A DNA stretch of 13,645 bases, taken from NCBI GenBank assembly GCA_002371985.1, contig DFHZ01000176.1:1-13645 (forward strand). Reading direction: 5' to 3'. The DNA comes from Ruminococcaceae bacterium UBA3710 (GTDB taxonomy: Bacteria; Bacillota; Clostridia; Oscillospirales; Acutalibacteraceae). Made by a program: the position numbers and the translations under genes. Below are positions 1-7,059 of the stretch, piece after piece (within the stretch, counting starts at the first letter, position 1; the number at the start of each line of letters is the position of its first letter). The notes under the pieces are model-generated. The model did no database searches. It had not been told where the DNA came from and saw only the letters and a program-made list of their open reading frames with translations.

Positions 1-52
1 CATCGGTCTCCAAAACCGAGTGCCGAGGGTTCGATCCCTTCTGCCCCTGCCA
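1..52 (+). tRNA. tRNA-Trp (CCA), 3' part only
   Basis: The window opens inside a tRNA. A five-base-pair anticodon stem (TCGGT/ACCGA) closes the loop CTCCAAA, giving anticodon CCA, which reads the tryptophan codon UGG. The T arm follows (GAGGG, loop TTCGATC, CCTTC), then the acceptor strand TGCCCCT, discriminator G49 and an encoded CCA at 50-52. The acceptor 5' strand and D arm lie outside the window. The G discriminator fits bacterial tRNA-Trp. Confidence 0.93.
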
Positions 53-86
53 AAAGACCATTTCTCTTGGAATGGTCTTTTCTTTT
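52..86 (+). terminator. Rho-independent terminator of the tRNA gene
   Basis: An 11-bp perfect stem (52-62 with 71-81, AAAAGACCATT/AATGGTCTTTT) with an 8-base loop is followed by TCTTTT. It starts at the last base of the encoded CCA, so it ends the tRNA transcript. An in-frame ATG at 72 for the next gene lies in its right arm, which argues against that upstream start. Confidence 0.85.
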
Positions 87-122
87 AAATATAAAATCCT
101 TATAAAAGAAAGGTCGGTTTAT

Positions 123-1319
123 ATGAAAAATTCTTTGTGCTTTAGCGAAGCGAACATACTTCTACCTAAAGATAACTTTGAAAAATTTTCCGTTATTGCC
201 TGTGATCAGTTTACAAGTGAGCCGGAGTATTGGCAATCAGTAAAAGATTTTGTTGGTAATGCTCCGTCTGCTCTTAACCTTATTTTGCCTGAGATTTATC
301 TTACCAATGATAATTCTTCACAGATAGAAAAAATAAATGCAAAAATGCAAGAGTATTTAGATGCGGGTGTTTTTGAAGAAATCAATGATAGTTTTATCTT
401 TACAAAGCGTGTGCAAAGCGACGGTATTGTCAGATTAGGTCTTATCGGTAAAATAGACCTTAAAGAGTATTCATATCTTCCGGGGAGCAAAGGAGCAATT
501 CGCTCTACTGAAAAGACAGTTCTTGAGAGAATACCTGCAAGGGCAGATATAAGGCGTGGTGCTATAATCGAAATGCCGCATGTTATGTTGCTATTTGACG
601 ATAGCCAGGATACTTTAATGACCTATCTTCAAAAAACCGAAGAAAGCCTTAAAAAGTTATACGATTTTAAACTTTTTGGCGGTTCGGGAAGTATTTCCGG
701 CTACAAAGTATGTGATGATGCTCAAAAGCAAGAAATTAAAAAACTTTTATCTGATATTCAGGATAAAAATGACGGCTTATTATTCTGTGTTGGCGACGGA
801 AACCACTCACTCGCTGCTGCAAAGAGTATTTATGAGCAAACAGGCTCTGAGAATGACCGCTATGCTTTGGTAGAGATAGTTAATATCCATTCACCGGCAA
901 TAAATTTTGAGCCTATTTACAGAGTCCTTTTCGGCGTTGACCCTGAAAAGGCATTAGATAAGTTTTTAAATAATTTCTCCGCCTCTGATGGAGAATATAC
1001 GCATAAATTCAAATGCGTTTCCAAAAACTTTAAACGGGAAGTTACTATAAAATCTGATTTTACCTTGCCCGTAGCGGCACTTCAAGATTTCCTTGATAAT
1101 AAAATGTCGGATACCGAAATAGATTATGTTCACGAAATTGCTTCTACATTAAAGATTTCTACTGCAAAAGACGACAGATTAGGTTTTATATTTGACGGTA
1201 TGGATAAGTCTGAACTTTTTGAAGCGGTAATAAAGGACGGTTCTCTCCCAAGAAAAACATTTTCTATGGGAAGTGCTCTTGATAAGCGTTTTTATCTTGA
1301 AGCGAGAAAAATTAAATAA
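123..1319 (+). CDS. DUF1015 family protein
   Basis: A 398-residue soluble protein with no signal peptide or membrane segment. The N-terminal block with CDQFTSEPEYW and the motif GDGNHS (residues 224-229, followed by LAAAK) are typical of the DUF1015 family of Firmicutes and Thermotogae. From general knowledge, DUF1015 genes often sit near serine-biosynthesis genes and a link to serine metabolism has been proposed. No such neighbour is visible here, so the function is left open. The start at 123 is preferred over the in-frame ATG at 72 because 72 lies inside the tRNA terminator hairpin, while an AGAAAGG ribosome binding site sits about 9 bases before 123. The gene is monocistronic and ends at a shared convergent terminator. 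Family call is fairly sure; biochemical role is not known to me. Confidence 0.85.
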   Translation: MKNSLCFSEANILLPKDNFEKFSVIACDQFTSEPEYWQSVKDFVGNAPSALNLILPEIYLTNDNSSQIEKINAKMQEYLDAGVFEEINDSFIFTKRVQSDGIVRLGLIGKIDLKEYSYLPGSKGAIRSTEKTVLERIPARADIRRGAIIEMPHVMLLFDDSQDTLMTYLQKTEESLKKLYDFKLFGGSGSISGYKVCDDAQKQEIKKLLSDIQDKNDGLLFCVGDGNHSLAAAKSIYEQTGSENDRYALVEIVNIHSPAINFEPIYRVLFGVDPEKALDKFLNNFSASDGEYTHKFKCVSKNFKREVTIKSDFTLPVAALQDFLDNKMSDTEIDYVHEIASTLKISTAKDDRLGFIFDGMDKSELFEAVIKDGSLPRKTFSMGSALDKRFYLEARKIK

Positions 1320-1344
1320 TTATTATATTTCTTACAGTATTAAA

Positions 1345-1382
1345 ATACCCCCAAGACAAGTAGTGTCTTGGGGGTAATCTAT
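1345..1382. terminator. Bidirectional terminator between convergent genes
   Basis: A perfect 13-bp stem (TACCCCCAAGACA at 1346-1358 with 1364-1376) surrounds the loop AGTAG. On the + strand it is followed by the T-rich run TAATCTATTTTATTTA. On the minus strand the tail is TTTTAATA. It lies between the stop of the DUF1015 gene (1319) and the stop of the GGGtGRT gene (1394), so it can serve both. Confidence 0.88.
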
Positions 1383-1393
1383 TTTATTTATGA

Positions 1394-2407
1394 TTATTTA
1401 TTAAGTGCTTCTTGAACAGCAACTGCACAAGCAACTGTCATACCAACCATCGGGTTGTTACCGGCACCTATAAGTCCCATCATCTCAACATGAGCAGGAA
1501 CAGATGAAGAACCGGCAAACTGAGCATCAGAGTGCATACGACCCATTGTATCGGTCATACCGTAAGAAGAAGGACCGGCACCCATATTATCGGGGTGAAG
1601 TGTTCTTCCTGTACCGCCGCCTGAAGCAACAGAGAAGTAGTTTACGCCGTTTTCAACACACCATTTCTTGTAAGTTCCTGCAACAGGATGTTGGAAACGA
1701 GTCGGGTTAGTTGAGTTACCCGTAATGGAAACACCGACATTTTCAAGACGCATAATTGCAACGCCTTCAGGTACATTATCAGCACCGTAGCACTTAACAT
1801 CGGCTCTTTGACCCTTTGAGAAAGCCTTTGTTTCAACAACAGTAACTTCTTCCTTGTATGGGTCAAACTTTGTTTCAACATAAGTGAAACCGTTAATTCT
1901 TGAAATAATATAAGCAGCGTCCTTGCCAAGACCGTTAAGAATAACACGGAGAGGCTTAACACGAACCTTGTTTGCATTAAGGGCTATTTTGATAGCACCC
2001 TCAGCAGCGGCAAAAGATTCATGACCTGCTAAGAAGCAGAAACATTCAGTTTCTTCTGAAAGCAACATTTTGCCGAGATTACCGTGTCCAAGACCAACCT
2101 TGCGGTTTTCTGCAACAGAACCCGGAATACAAAATGATTGTAAACCGATACCGATATTAGCAGCAGCGGTTGCAGCGGTTTTGTCGCCGGTCTTTTCGGC
2201 AGCCTTTATAGCGATAGCAGAACCTACAGTATAGGCCCATTTTGCATTTTCAAAACAAATAGGTTGAGTTTCACCAACTATAGTATAAGGGTCAATTCCT
2301 GCCTTATTGCAAATCTCTTTGCATTCGTCAATAGAGGAGATACCGTATTCTTTAAGTGTAGCGAGAATTTTTGCCTCGCGTCTTTCATAACCTTCAAATG
2401 TAGCCAT
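1394..2407 (-). CDS. GGGtGRT protein (iron-sulfur-associated, function unknown)
   Basis: A 337-residue protein carrying the family-naming motif GGGTGRT at residues 263-269, within SGGGTGRTLHPDN. It is glycine- and alanine-rich, with no signal peptide. Scattered cysteines (for example C33, C51, C93, C122, C124, C206, C250, C327) do not form a classical CxxC cluster. The family is named in public annotation only by its motif and is regularly found next to a NifU-like scaffold gene, as here: the upstream gene ends 14 bases before this ATG. An exceptionally good ribosome binding site (AGGAGGT) lies just upstream, suggesting high translation. The pairing implies a role in iron-sulfur cluster handling or in maturing a specific enzyme, but no reaction can be assigned from sequence. 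Confidence 0.9.
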   Translation of the reverse strand: MATFEGYERREAKILATLKEYGISSIDECKEICNKAGIDPYTIVGETQPICFENAKWAYTVGSAIAIKAAEKTGDKTAATAAANIGIGLQSFCIPGSVAENRKVGLGHGNLGKMLLSEETECFCFLAGHESFAAAEGAIKIALNANKVRVKPLRVILNGLGKDAAYIISRINGFTYVETKFDPYKEEVTVVETKAFSKGQRADVKCYGADNVPEGVAIMRLENVGVSITGNSTNPTRFQHPVAGTYKKWCVENGVNYFSVASGGGTGRTLHPDNMGAGPSSYGMTDTMGRMHSDAQFAGSSSVPAHVEMMGLIGAGNNPMVGMTVACAVAVQEALNK

Positions 2408-2421
2408 TATTTCGTACCTCC

Positions 2422-3123
2422 TTATTCTTTACGAGGGTCAATGTATTTAACAGCACCGTCTTCTTTGGTGAATCTGCCGTAATGACCCATTGATTTTTCA
2501 TAAGCCTCGTTTGGCTCCATACCTTTTTTGATAAAGTCGGTCATTTTGCCGAGCGAAACGAATTCATATCCGATAACTTCGTTATTTTCGTCGAGAGCCA
2601 TTTTTGTGCAATAGCCTTCGGTCATTTCAAGATAACGAACACCTTTTTCTTTAGTACCGTACATAGTACCAACCATGGAACGGGCACCTTTACCTAAATC
2701 TTCCATTCCTGCACCGATAACAAGACCGTCGTCAGAGAAAGCAGATTGGCTGCGACCGTAAACGATTTGCAAGAAAAGTTCACGCATAGCAGTATTGATA
2801 GCATCACAAACAAGGTCTGTATTAAGAGCCTCAAGAACTGTCTTGCCCGGAAGAATTTCAGCAGCCATTGCAGCCGAATGGGTCATACCGGAGCAACCGA
2901 TAGTTTCAACGAGGGCTTCTTCAATAATACCGCCCTTAACATTAAGGGAAAGTTTACAAGCACCCTGCTGAGGAGCACACCAACCAACGCCGTGTGTGTA
3001 AGCAGAAATGTCTTTAATCTCTTTTGCTTCTATCCATTTGCCTTCCTCCGGAATGGGAGCAGGACCGTGATGCGGACCCTTGGCAACAGGACACATGTTT
3101 TTAACTTCTTCTGAAATTGTCAT
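2422..3123 (-). CDS. NifU-like iron-sulfur cluster assembly scaffold protein
   Basis: A 233-residue protein related to the NifU/IscU N-terminal scaffold fold, on which [2Fe-2S] or [4Fe-4S] clusters are built before transfer. Candidate ligands are C49 (GVGWCAP), C56 (GACKL) and C77 (IGCSGMTHSAA); the last block resembles the conserved GCGAS-type segment of IscU. A further cysteine lies in EGYCTKMA. The first residues (MCPVAKGPHHG) are an extra N-terminal stretch, and the length exceeds classical IscU (about 130-150 residues), as is usual for the subfamily paired with GGGtGRT proteins. It is the first gene of a two-gene operon. The ATG at 3123 is preceded by AAGGAG. No cysteine desulfurase or Suf genes are visible nearby, so this looks like a dedicated rather than general scaffold. 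Confidence 0.88.
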   Translation of the reverse strand: MTISEEVKNMCPVAKGPHHGPAPIPEEGKWIEAKEIKDISAYTHGVGWCAPQQGACKLSLNVKGGIIEEALVETIGCSGMTHSAAMAAEILPGKTVLEALNTDLVCDAINTAMRELFLQIVYGRSQSAFSDDGLVIGAGMEDLGKGARSMVGTMYGTKEKGVRYLEMTEGYCTKMALDENNEVIGYEFVSLGKMTDFIKKGMEPNEAYEKSMGHYGRFTKEDGAVKYIDPRKE

Positions 3124-3166
3124 ACATATACTCCTTATATTGTATTTGGTTAAACCATACTAAATT

Positions 3167-3195
3167 ATTATAACAAATTGTTATAAAAAAGACAA
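3167..3195 (-). promoter_or_regulatory. Promoter of the NifU-like/GGGtGRT operon
   Basis: Read on the minus strand, -35 TTGTCT (3195-3190) and a perfect -10 TATAAT (3172-3167) are separated by 17 bases. This is the only good sigma-A-like promoter upstream of the scaffold gene. The initiation site would fall near 3160, giving a short leader. Confidence 0.72.
3168..3186. promoter_or_regulatory. 19-bp perfect palindrome, candidate operator
   Basis: TTATAACAA-A-TTGTTATAA is a perfect inverted repeat with 9-base arms around a single central base. It overlaps the -10 box and fills most of the spacer of the promoter above, the position expected for a repressor. It does not match a regulator's consensus well enough to name one. 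A 10-base direct repeat, ATACTAAATT, flanks it at 3157-3166 and 3195-3204. Confidence 0.55.
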
Positions 3196-3221
3196 TACTA
3201 AATTGAATAAAATTTTAAATA

Positions 3222-3249
3222 TAAAAAAACCCGGAAATAATTCCGGGTT
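3222..3249 (-). terminator. Rho-independent terminator of the ABC transporter operon
   Basis: Read on the minus strand, a 9-bp stem (AACCCGGAA/TTCCGGGTT, 3249-3241 with 3236-3228) with a 4-base loop is followed by a run of T. It begins 7 bases after the stop of the ATPase gene and separates this operon from the downstream NifU-like operon. Confidence 0.9.
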
Positions 3250-3255
3250 AAAGTT

Positions 3256-4050
3256 TTATGAGAGTACCATTCGGTCAGATTCCTGATTTTGTCCCGCAAT
3301 TTCTGCAAACTTGTTAAGCAAAACGGTTTTAGTAAGTTTTGCTTTTTCTTCACCGGCTACATCAAAGATAATCTTTCCTTGATTCATCATTATAAGCCGA
3401 TTACCGTGTTTAATTGCATCGTTCATATTGTGGGTTATCATAATTGCAGTCAAATGATGTTCAACAACGATTTTATCTGTCAAATCCAAAACTTTTGCAG
3501 CGGTAGCAGGGTCTAATGCTGCGGTATGTTCATCAAGAAGTAAGAGTTTAGGCTTTTCCATTGATGCCATAAGTAGTGTAACCGCTTGTCTTTGACCGCC
3601 GGATAAAAGCCCCATTTTACTCGAAAGCCTGTTTTCAAGACCTAAATCAAGTTGAGTTAAGAGTTCTTTATATCTTTCACGGTCTTTTTTACTGATTGCC
3701 CACTTTATATAACGCTTTTTGCCACGCCTTTCGGCAATAGAAAGGTTTTCTTCCATAAGCATATCAGCCGCAGTACCCATCATTGGGTCTTGGAAAACAC
3801 GGCCGATATATTTTGCTCTTTTGTATTCGGGAAGTTTTGTTATGTCTTCGCCGTTAATTGAAATCGAGCCGTTATCAATAGGGAATACACCGGCAATAGC
3901 ATTAAGCATAGTAGACTTTCCGGCTCCGTTACCACCAATTACCGTAACAAAATCGCCCTCATTCAGTTTTAGAGAGAGGTCGTCAAGTGCAACCTTTTCA
4001 TTGATTGTACCGGTATTGAATGTTTTACAAATATTTTTAATTTCAAGCAT
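3256..4050 (-). CDS. ABC transporter ATP-binding protein (COG1101-like)
   Basis: A 264-residue ATPase of an amino-acid-type importer, acting at the inner face of the membrane. Visible motifs are Walker A GGNGAGKST (39-47), a Q-loop glutamine in RVFQDPMMGT (about 87), signature LSGGQ (149-153), Walker B LLLLDE with catalytic E174, and the switch histidine in MITHNM (H207). All key residues are present, so it should be active. The FQDPMMGTA segment and the overall pattern match the ATPase partner of COG2984/COG4120 transporters. Its ATG overlaps the permease stop by 8 bases (ATGCTTGA arrangement), indicating translational coupling. It is the last gene of the operon and is followed directly by the terminator. 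Homologous systems include the TrpXYZ-type tryptophan importers, but the ATPase carries no substrate information. Confidence 0.92.
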   Translation of the reverse strand: MLEIKNICKTFNTGTINEKVALDDLSLKLNEGDFVTVIGGNGAGKSTMLNAIAGVFPIDNGSISINGEDITKLPEYKRAKYIGRVFQDPMMGTAADMLMEENLSIAERRGKKRYIKWAISKKDRERYKELLTQLDLGLENRLSSKMGLLSGGQRQAVTLLMASMEKPKLLLLDEHTAALDPATAAKVLDLTDKIVVEHHLTAIMITHNMNDAIKHGNRLIMMNQGKIIFDVAGEEKAKLTKTVLLNKFAEIAGQNQESDRMVLS

Positions 4051-4969
4051 TTTTTACACTCCCGGATTTATTCTTTTTACCGCTTAAATTCGCCTTAATA
4101 TAGGGAACACCAAGGAAAATGGCAACAACCAAAGCAGAAAGCATCTTGAGATATTCACTCGGCAGACCTATGAATATTACGGTTTGGAATACCAACCAAT
4201 AGATTACTGCACCAAGCACTACACCTAAAAGTCTGATATAAAAATTAGTTGCTAATTTTGAAATAATAGACTCTCCGACAATAACGGCGGCAAGACCGAT
4301 AACAATGGCACCACGACCCATATTTATATCGGCGGCACCTTGTTGTTGAGCCAATAACGAGCCGGAAAAAGCAACAATACCGTTTGAAAGAGCCAAACCG
4401 AAAACGGTTGTGAATGAAGTATTTATTCCTTGAGCACGGCTCATATTCTTACTATTACCGGTTGAACGCAAAGAAATACCGAATTGCGTTCCGAAAAACC
4501 AATAAAGAGCAGTTACCAAAATAAATATAATTATTGATAAGATTATTATAGATTTTGTTATGTTTACACTTCCGGTAGAAATAAGGAGTTTGTCCCTGAA
4601 TTTGAAGCCGGAGAGAGCAACATTTGCCTTGCCTGACATTATTATAAGGTTTACAGACCAAAGCATAAGTTGAGTAAGTATACCTGCAAGAATAGGGGGT
4701 ATACCCATTCTTGTGTGTAAAAGACCGGTAACAAGTCCTGCAATGCAACCGGCAATAAATGCCATAGCCATAGCGAACCAAACATTGTATCCGTTTGTCA
4801 TAAGTATTGTGCAAACGGCAGCACCGGTACAAATCGAGCCATCAACCGTCAAATCTGCAAAATCAAGAATTTTGAAAGTGATGTATAGCCCAAGAGCCAT
4901 AATTCCCCATACAAAACCTTGACTGACAGCACCGGGGATAGTTCCGATCCAGTTTGTAATCATTTCCAT
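4043..4969 (-). CDS. ABC transporter permease (LivH-like, COG4120)
   Basis: A 308-residue integral membrane protein with about eight hydrophobic segments, of the branched-chain amino acid/ribose permease superfamily (BPD_transp_2). Hallmarks are the early segment FVWGIMALGLYITFKILDF, the following LTVDGS motif and the loop RSTGNSKNMSRAQGI, which resembles the ATPase-coupling loop of this family. It ends in a lysine-rich cytoplasmic tail (KKNKSG). The start is supported by a GAGGT ribosome binding site. It would form the channel for the substrate delivered by the upstream lipoprotein. Seventy-seven bases containing a strong hairpin separate it from the binding-protein gene, probably lowering its expression relative to that gene. 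Confidence 0.9.
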   Translation of the reverse strand: MEMITNWIGTIPGAVSQGFVWGIMALGLYITFKILDFADLTVDGSICTGAAVCTILMTNGYNVWFAMAMAFIAGCIAGLVTGLLHTRMGIPPILAGILTQLMLWSVNLIIMSGKANVALSGFKFRDKLLISTGSVNITKSIIILSIIIFILVTALYWFFGTQFGISLRSTGNSKNMSRAQGINTSFTTVFGLALSNGIVAFSGSLLAQQQGAADINMGRGAIVIGLAAVIVGESIISKLATNFYIRLLGVVLGAVIYWLVFQTVIFIGLPSEYLKMLSALVVAIFLGVPYIKANLSGKKNKSGSVKNA

Positions 4970-4994
4970 GTCTTAACCTCTTTACTAAAGCAAT

Positions 4995-5023
4995 AACCGT
5001 TTATCCAAAAAGAATAAACGGTT
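4995..5023 (-). promoter_or_regulatory. Intercistronic hairpin in the ABC operon
   Basis: A perfect 10-bp stem (AACCGTTTAT at 4995-5004 with ATAAACGGTT at 5014-5023) with a 9-base loop lies between the binding-protein and permease genes. On the minus strand it is followed by ATTGCTTTAG, not a T run. It therefore looks like an mRNA stabiliser or partial attenuator that keeps binding-protein mRNA in excess, a common arrangement in ABC importers. Confidence 0.6.
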
Positions 5024-5046
5024 TGCAGACAATTTTTAAAATAAAA

Positions 5047-6012
5047 TTATTCTGAAATAGCGGTATAGCCATTAGCCTCAAGAGCGGCAGTATCAATACC
5101 TAATTGTTCACACTTTGCCTTATTGTATTTCTTAATGGCGTTTGTGTATTCAATCTTCATATTTTCAATTTTTTCTTCGCCCTCTAAAATCTTTATTGCC
5201 ATTTCGCCGGTAGTTTTTCCTAAATCGTAGTAACTGATTGAGAGTGTAGCAACACCGCAGTTTTTGCATATTCCTTCTTCGCCTGCAATTACAGGAGTAT
5301 TTCCGATAACACCGTCGATTGTTGAAGCACAACTTGCAGCAGTATTGTCGGTAGGAATATAAATAACATCGGATGTAGCGGCTTTCTTTGCAGCAACTGA
5401 AACATCGTTTGAATCGGTAAATCCGCATTCAACTACGCTGAAACCGAGTTTTTCTAAATTCTTCTTAACTTCCTTAACCTGGTATGCCGAATTTGCTTCA
5501 GATGTGCAGAAAAGAATAGAAACAGTTTTTGCTTCAGGGAAAAGTTCTTTTACCATATCAGCCTGTTTATCAAGAGGAGCCAAATCAGAAGTACCTGATA
5601 CATTAGCACCAACTGTACCGTTAAAATCGTCAATTCCCAAAGCGGTTCCGTATTCTGTGATGGAAGTACCGAGAATCGGTATTGTAGTTGTACCGCTTGC
5701 AGCAGCCTGTAATGCAGGTGTTGCATTAGCAAGAATTAAATCAACTTTTTTGTTTGTAAAGTTGTTAATGATTGTGGTACAGGTCTGAACATCGCCGCTT
5801 GCGTTTTCGTTTAAGAATGTAATCTTATCGCCGTATTTATCTTTGAGTACATCCATAAATCCTTTAGTAGCGGCATCAAGAGCCTCATGTTGTACTAATT
5901 GACAAACACCGATTGTCAACTTGTCATCACTTTTCTTTGTGTTGCTGTTGCCACATGCACAAAGGCAGAACACTAAAGAAAACGCCAATAAAAATGCAAT
6001 AATTTTTTTCAT
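5047..6012 (-). CDS. ABC transporter substrate-binding lipoprotein (COG2984, TrpX-like)
   Basis: A 321-residue exported binding protein. The N-terminus MKKIIAFLLAFSLVFCLCAC is a lipoprotein signal peptide with Cys20 as the likely lipidated residue, so the mature protein is anchored outside the membrane. The body has the periplasmic-binding-protein type I pattern of the COG2984 family: IGVCQLVQHEALDAA near the mature N-terminus, ANATPALQAA and GTSITEYGTALGI in the first lobe, and YIPTDNTAA and GEEGICKNCGVATLSI in the second. Some family members bind tryptophan or tyrosine and are T-box controlled. This copy has no T-box and instead faces a LysR-type gene, so the ligand cannot be called. An AGGAG site supports the start. 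It is the first gene of the three-gene importer operon. Confidence 0.9.
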   Translation of the reverse strand: MKKIIAFLLAFSLVFCLCACGNSNTKKSDDKLTIGVCQLVQHEALDAATKGFMDVLKDKYGDKITFLNENASGDVQTCTTIINNFTNKKVDLILANATPALQAAASGTTTIPILGTSITEYGTALGIDDFNGTVGANVSGTSDLAPLDKQADMVKELFPEAKTVSILFCTSEANSAYQVKEVKKNLEKLGFSVVECGFTDSNDVSVAAKKAATSDVIYIPTDNTAASCASTIDGVIGNTPVIAGEEGICKNCGVATLSISYYDLGKTTGEMAIKILEGEEKIENMKIEYTNAIKKYNKAKCEQLGIDTAALEANGYTAISE

Positions 6013-6044
6013 AGTAAAAATCTCCTAACAATTTTTATAGCACA

Positions 6045-6073
6045 AGGTTATCATACTTGTTGACAAAAGTCAA
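6045..6073 (-). promoter_or_regulatory. Promoter of the ABC importer operon
   Basis: Read on the minus strand, -35 TTGACT (6073-6068) is followed after 17 bases by a weak -10 TAACCT (6050-6045) preceded by an extended-10 TG (TGATAACCT). The weak -10 suggests that an activator, probably the divergent LysR-type protein, is needed. Confidence 0.5.
6060..6073. promoter_or_regulatory. Shared -35 palindrome, candidate LysR-type operator
   Basis: TTGACAAAAGTCAA has 5-base arms and supplies the -35 hexamer of both divergent promoters. Nearby lie a second palindrome, CTTATGATAAG (6090-6100), and an inverted pair TTATCAT (6048-6054)/ATGATAA (6093-6099). One or more may be the binding site of the LysR-type protein, but none can be chosen from sequence alone. 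Confidence 0.4.
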
Positions 6074-6088
6074 ACAAATGATTATAAT
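6060..6088 (+). promoter_or_regulatory. Promoter of the LysR-type regulator gene
   Basis: Both hexamers match consensus exactly: -35 TTGACA (6060-6065) and -10 TATAAT (6083-6088), 17 bases apart. The CTTATGATAAG palindrome at 6090-6100 covers the expected transcription start, fitting the self-repression usual in this regulator family. Confidence 0.8.
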
Positions 6089-6124
6089 GCTTATGATAAG
6101 TTTTTCTAATGATAGAGGTTTGTT

Positions 6125-7006
6125 ATGATAAGATATAAAGTTTTTTTGAGTATTGTTGAAACAAAAAACTTTACAAAGACTGCCGAAGTTTTCGGATATA
6201 CGCAGTCGGCGATAAGCCAGATAGTCCGTTCTTTGGAAGACGAACTTAAAGTTACTCTGTTTACAAGAACAAAGCACGGAATATTTTTAACATCTGACGG
6301 AAAACTTATGGAGCCTTACATAAGAAGGCTATGTAACGACTATTCGAATATTTTGGGTCAAAGTTCTTCCATAAACAATTTAGAGGGTTCGATAGTCAGA
6401 GTAGGGACTTTTGCAAGTATTTCGGCAAATTTCTTACCCTATGTTATAAAAGAGTTTAAAAAAATATATCCGACTGTTCAGTTTAATCTCCTTCAGTCTG
6501 ATTATGATACGGTTAAATCGTGGATAAATGACAGTGTTGTTGATTTCGGGTTTTTAACTCTTGATGTTGCAAATGACCTGCAAAGCATACCTATATTAAA
6601 AGATGAAATGGTAATGATATTACCTGAAAACCATCCTAAATCAAAAAAGGATGTGCTCTCCCTATCTGATTTTGCCGACGAGCCGTTTATTTTTTTGGAT
6701 CAAGGTAAAAAGAGCGAACCTATGGCATACTTTTTTAAAGCAGGTATCGAGCCAAATCAACAGTATAGAGTGTATGATGACTACACCATTATGAATATGG
6801 TAGAGCAGGGGCTTGGCGTATCAATACTTCCAAAACTCGTCTTGCAAAGGCATCATCAGCAAATTGAGGTCAGAAGTCTTACTCCGAAAATATATAGAGA
6901 AATGTGCGTATCGTACAAAAGCGATGATGCAATTTCATTTGCGGGAAAAACATTTATGAATTTTTGCGTTGAATTTGCAAAGAATAAACAAAATATGGCG
7001 TTTTAA
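6125..7006 (+). CDS. LysR-type transcriptional regulator
   Basis: A 293-residue regulator. Residues 1-60 form the winged helix-turn-helix (KNFTKTAEVFGYTQSAISQI, then RSLEDELKVTLFTR), a clear LysR signature. From about residue 90 the protein has the two-lobed effector-binding domain, starting at VRVGTFASISANFLPYVI and including the FGFLTLD and GLGVSILP segments. The length is standard. It is transcribed away from the ABC importer operon from an adjoining perfect promoter, the classical layout in which the regulator controls the divergent genes in response to the transported compound or a product of it. Its effector is unknown. An AGAGG ribosome binding site precedes the ATG. No terminator is visible after its stop, and the next promoter starts 12 bases later. 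Confidence 0.92.
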   Translation: MIRYKVFLSIVETKNFTKTAEVFGYTQSAISQIVRSLEDELKVTLFTRTKHGIFLTSDGKLMEPYIRRLCNDYSNILGQSSSINNLEGSIVRVGTFASISANFLPYVIKEFKKIYPTVQFNLLQSDYDTVKSWINDSVVDFGFLTLDVANDLQSIPILKDEMVMILPENHPKSKKDVLSLSDFADEPFIFLDQGKKSEPMAYFFKAGIEPNQQYRVYDDYTIMNMVEQGLGVSILPKLVLQRHHQQIEVRSLTPKIYREMCVSYKSDDAISFAGKTFMNFCVEFAKNKQNMAF

Positions 7007-7018
7007 TGAAAATTTTTC

Positions 7019-7050
7019 TTGACAATTATTTTAAAATGGGGTAGTATACT
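7019..7050 (+). promoter_or_regulatory. Promoter of the first T-box operon
   Basis: A consensus -35 TTGACA (7019-7024) is followed after 17 bases by TAGTAT (7042-7047) and after 20 bases by the better-matching TATACT (7045-7050). The first has proper spacing. Transcription would begin near 7055, just before the T-box leader. Confidence 0.75.
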
Positions 7051-7059
7051 TACATATTT

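Noticed and set aside
3168-3186. Naming the palindrome a Rex, PerR or Fur box
   Set aside because: It shares TTGTT and TTATAA elements with those sites, but arm spacing and half-site order do not fit any of them.
4995-5023. Hairpin between binding-protein and permease genes as a terminator
   Set aside because: No T run follows it on the minus strand, and the downstream permease and ATPase would be left without a visible promoter.
1-6012. Functional link between tRNA-Trp at the left edge and the TrpX-like importer
   Set aside because: They lie about 5 kb apart with unrelated genes between and no T-box on the importer; most likely coincidence.
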